From: Gordonia shandongensis DSM 45094 | GTDB taxonomy: Bacteria; Actinomycetota; Actinomycetes; Mycobacteriales; Mycobacteriaceae | Direction: 5' to 3' | Assembly: GCF_000423025.1 (NCBI RefSeq) | Contig: NZ_AUHE01000017.1 | Location: 1-64,000 of the forward strand | DNA length: 64,000 nucleotides | Shown: positions 61,882-64,000 of the stretch, piece by piece | How the letters are laid out: each line of letters starts with the position of its first letter | Position numbering within the stretch: position 1 is the first letter of the stretch | The notes under the pieces: generated by a model | Seen by the model: the letters and a program-made list of their open reading frames with translations, nothing else | What the model was told of the DNA's origin: nothing | The model's database searches: none | Translations under genes and position numbers: made by a program

Positions 61882-62905
61882 CTCCACGCCCGCCGCCGAA
61901 TCCGACCCGCAGGACGGCGCCGGTGCCTACGGGCTGGTCCGCGCCCGTGTCGGCGACGTCCACCGCCTGTCGCCGAGCTTCGTGCGCGTCACCCTCGTCG
62001 GAGCGGAACTGACCGACGTCGGCAATCCCGGCGCAACGTTCGATCAGCGGATCAAACTCATCTTCCCGACCGCCGCGGGCGTCCTGCCCGAACCGGCGGC
62101 GGGCGACGACTGGTACGCCGCGTGGCGGGCACTGCCCGCCGACGAACGCGGTTCGATGCGCACCTACTCCATCCGCGACCTGCGCGTCGCCGACGACGGC
62201 GCCACCGAGATCGACGTCGACTTCGTCCTGCACCTCGTGCCCGGGAACACCGGCCCGGCGTCGTCGTGGGCGGCGTCGGCGACCGTCGGCGACGAACTGC
62301 TCGTCGTCGGGCCGCGGCGCGGACGGTTCGACGGCGGCGGCATCGAGTATCTGCCGGAACCGTCGGCGGCCGTGCTTCTCGCGGGCGATGAGACGGCCGC
62401 CCCGGCGATCTCCCGAATCCTGGAGGACGCGCCGGCGCACCTGCGTGGTGTCGCGTTCATCGAGGTGCCCTCGGCGCGGGACCCGCAGCCGATCGCCGCG
62501 CCCGACGGGGTCGCCGTGCACTGGCTCCCGCGCGACGGTTCGCCGCACGGTGTGCGCCTGCGTGCGGCGGTTCGCGAGCATCTCGACGCAGCCCCCGACT
62601 TCGACGCAGCCCCCGACCTCGACGCAGCCCCCGACCTCGACACCGCACCCGACGCGGAGGCCGACGCCGCACCCGACGCGGACGAGACAGCCGATCTGGT
62701 GTGGGAGACGCCGACCTACTCGCAGACCGGGGAGCGGATCGAACCGGCGACCGCGGCGTCGGCGGACCATCGCTACTACTGGATCGCGGGGGAGAGCACC
62801 GTGGTCACCGGCCTGCGCCGCCATCTGGTCAAGGAACTGGGCGTCCCGCGCGAACAGGTCGCATTCATGGGGTACTGGCGCGAGGGCGTCGCGATGAAGG
62901 GCTGA
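61871..62905 (+). CDS. siderophore-interacting FAD reductase with repeat insert
   Basis: 344 aa. SIP/ViuB family: FAD-binding domain with RTYSIRD (about 98) and later GPRRGR, NADPH part VLLAGDETAAPAI (about 170), C-terminal WIAGESTVVTGLRRHLV and YWREGVA. It reduces Fe(III)-siderophore in the cytoplasm to release iron. About residues 238-275 are an inserted acidic linker of DAAPD(F/L) repeats, from an 18-bp tandem repeat, not found in a typical SIP. ATG 61871 overlaps the ATPase gene. Confidence 0.9.
   Translation: MSADSTPAAESDPQDGAGAYGLVRARVGDVHRLSPSFVRVTLVGAELTDVGNPGATFDQRIKLIFPTAAGVLPEPAAGDDWYAAWRALPADERGSMRTYSIRDLRVADDGATEIDVDFVLHLVPGNTGPASSWAASATVGDELLVVGPRRGRFDGGGIEYLPEPSAAVLLAGDETAAPAISRILEDAPAHLRGVAFIEVPSARDPQPIAAPDGVAVHWLPRDGSPHGVRLRAAVREHLDAAPDFDAAPDLDAAPDLDTAPDAEADAAPDADETADLVWETPTYSQTGERIEPATAASADHRYYWIAGESTVVTGLRRHLVKELGVPREQVAFMGYWREGVAMKG
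62585..62638 (+). repeat. three 18-bp repeats in the SIP gene
   Basis: Units of GACGCAGCCCCCGAC(T/C)TC at 62585, 62603 and 62621 followed by degenerate copies, encoding DAAPDF/DAAPDL. Confidence 0.9.
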
Positions 62906-62953
62906 CCGGACCGGATGCGGAACAGAACGACCTCGGAAACGGTTGAATCGGGT

Positions 62954-64000
<1,047 letters not shown>

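Overview
The window is a 64 kb piece of a very GC-rich actinobacterial chromosome, densely coding on both strands, with many GTG starts and frequent 4-bp start/stop overlaps. Gene content points to the mycolic-acid order Mycobacteriales (Corynebacteriales), with Gordonia or a close relative my best guess. Evidence for this is the string TetR - mfd - mazG - lpqU-like - eno - ftsB/divIC-like - DUF501 - ppx, which has the gene order of Mycobacterium tuberculosis Rv1019-Rv1026; a DesA3/Rv3230c-type desaturase pair; an MmpL-family exporter; a 13E12-family (DUF222) gene; and IdeR-like iron boxes. The genus assignment is inference; the window contains only 5S rRNA, which cannot settle it.

Layout. 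1-340: end of an rRNA operon (spacer, 5S rRNA, terminator). 373-24817: the conserved Rv1019-Rv1026-type core, opened at several points by accessory genes: an amino-acid permease; a 4-TM protein, copper chaperone and DyP peroxidase; a phosphatase, dapA-like gene and LysR; a metallo-beta-lactamase/SDR pair with a divergent TetR; a truncated 13E12 gene; and the ferrous-iron system efeU-efeO-efeB under a predicted IdeR box. 24839-26245: a MarR/hydrolase module of lower GC, bracketed by a perfect 31-bp direct repeat that duplicates the 3' end of the next gene. 26223-27885: a frameshifted DUF4395 gene and an AbiEi/DUF559-like protein. 27937-33078: a lipase - SDR - di-iron protein - Baeyer-Villiger monooxygenase - MerR operon. 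33056-38311: RecQ, a small conserved-looking protein, and the acyl desaturase with its reductase and divergent TetR. 38385-41854: a membrane Ser/Thr kinase followed by two beta-lactamase-fold exported proteins.

41900-49797: M20 peptidase, a pirin-MarR-pirin operon, a coiled-coil protein with a monoacylglycerol lipase, and a small-ORF/SDR/acyl-CoA dehydrogenase operon. 49896-57148: exported GH5 glycosidase, membrane-anchored coiled-coil protein, MMPL exporter with its TetR, and a TetR/acyl-CoA dehydrogenase operon. 57261-64000: trpF, then a siderophore-iron ABC importer with a siderophore-interacting reductase behind overlapping IdeR-like boxes, then fumC cut by the window end.

Themes. Iron acquisition appears twice (EfeUOB and the siderophore ABC operon), both with predicted IdeR boxes. 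Lipid and ester metabolism is prominent (lipases, two acyl-CoA dehydrogenases, desaturase, BVMO operon), most units carrying their own TetR, MarR or MerR regulator and several with a clear candidate palindrome in the promoter. Several genes look leaderless, with a TANNNT hexamer 6-8 nt before the start codon. In-frame tandem repeats of 12, 15, 18 or 24 bp recur in linkers or termini of at least six proteins. No tRNA, CRISPR array, transposase or integrase was recognised, and no stretch over 300 bases lacks a gene.
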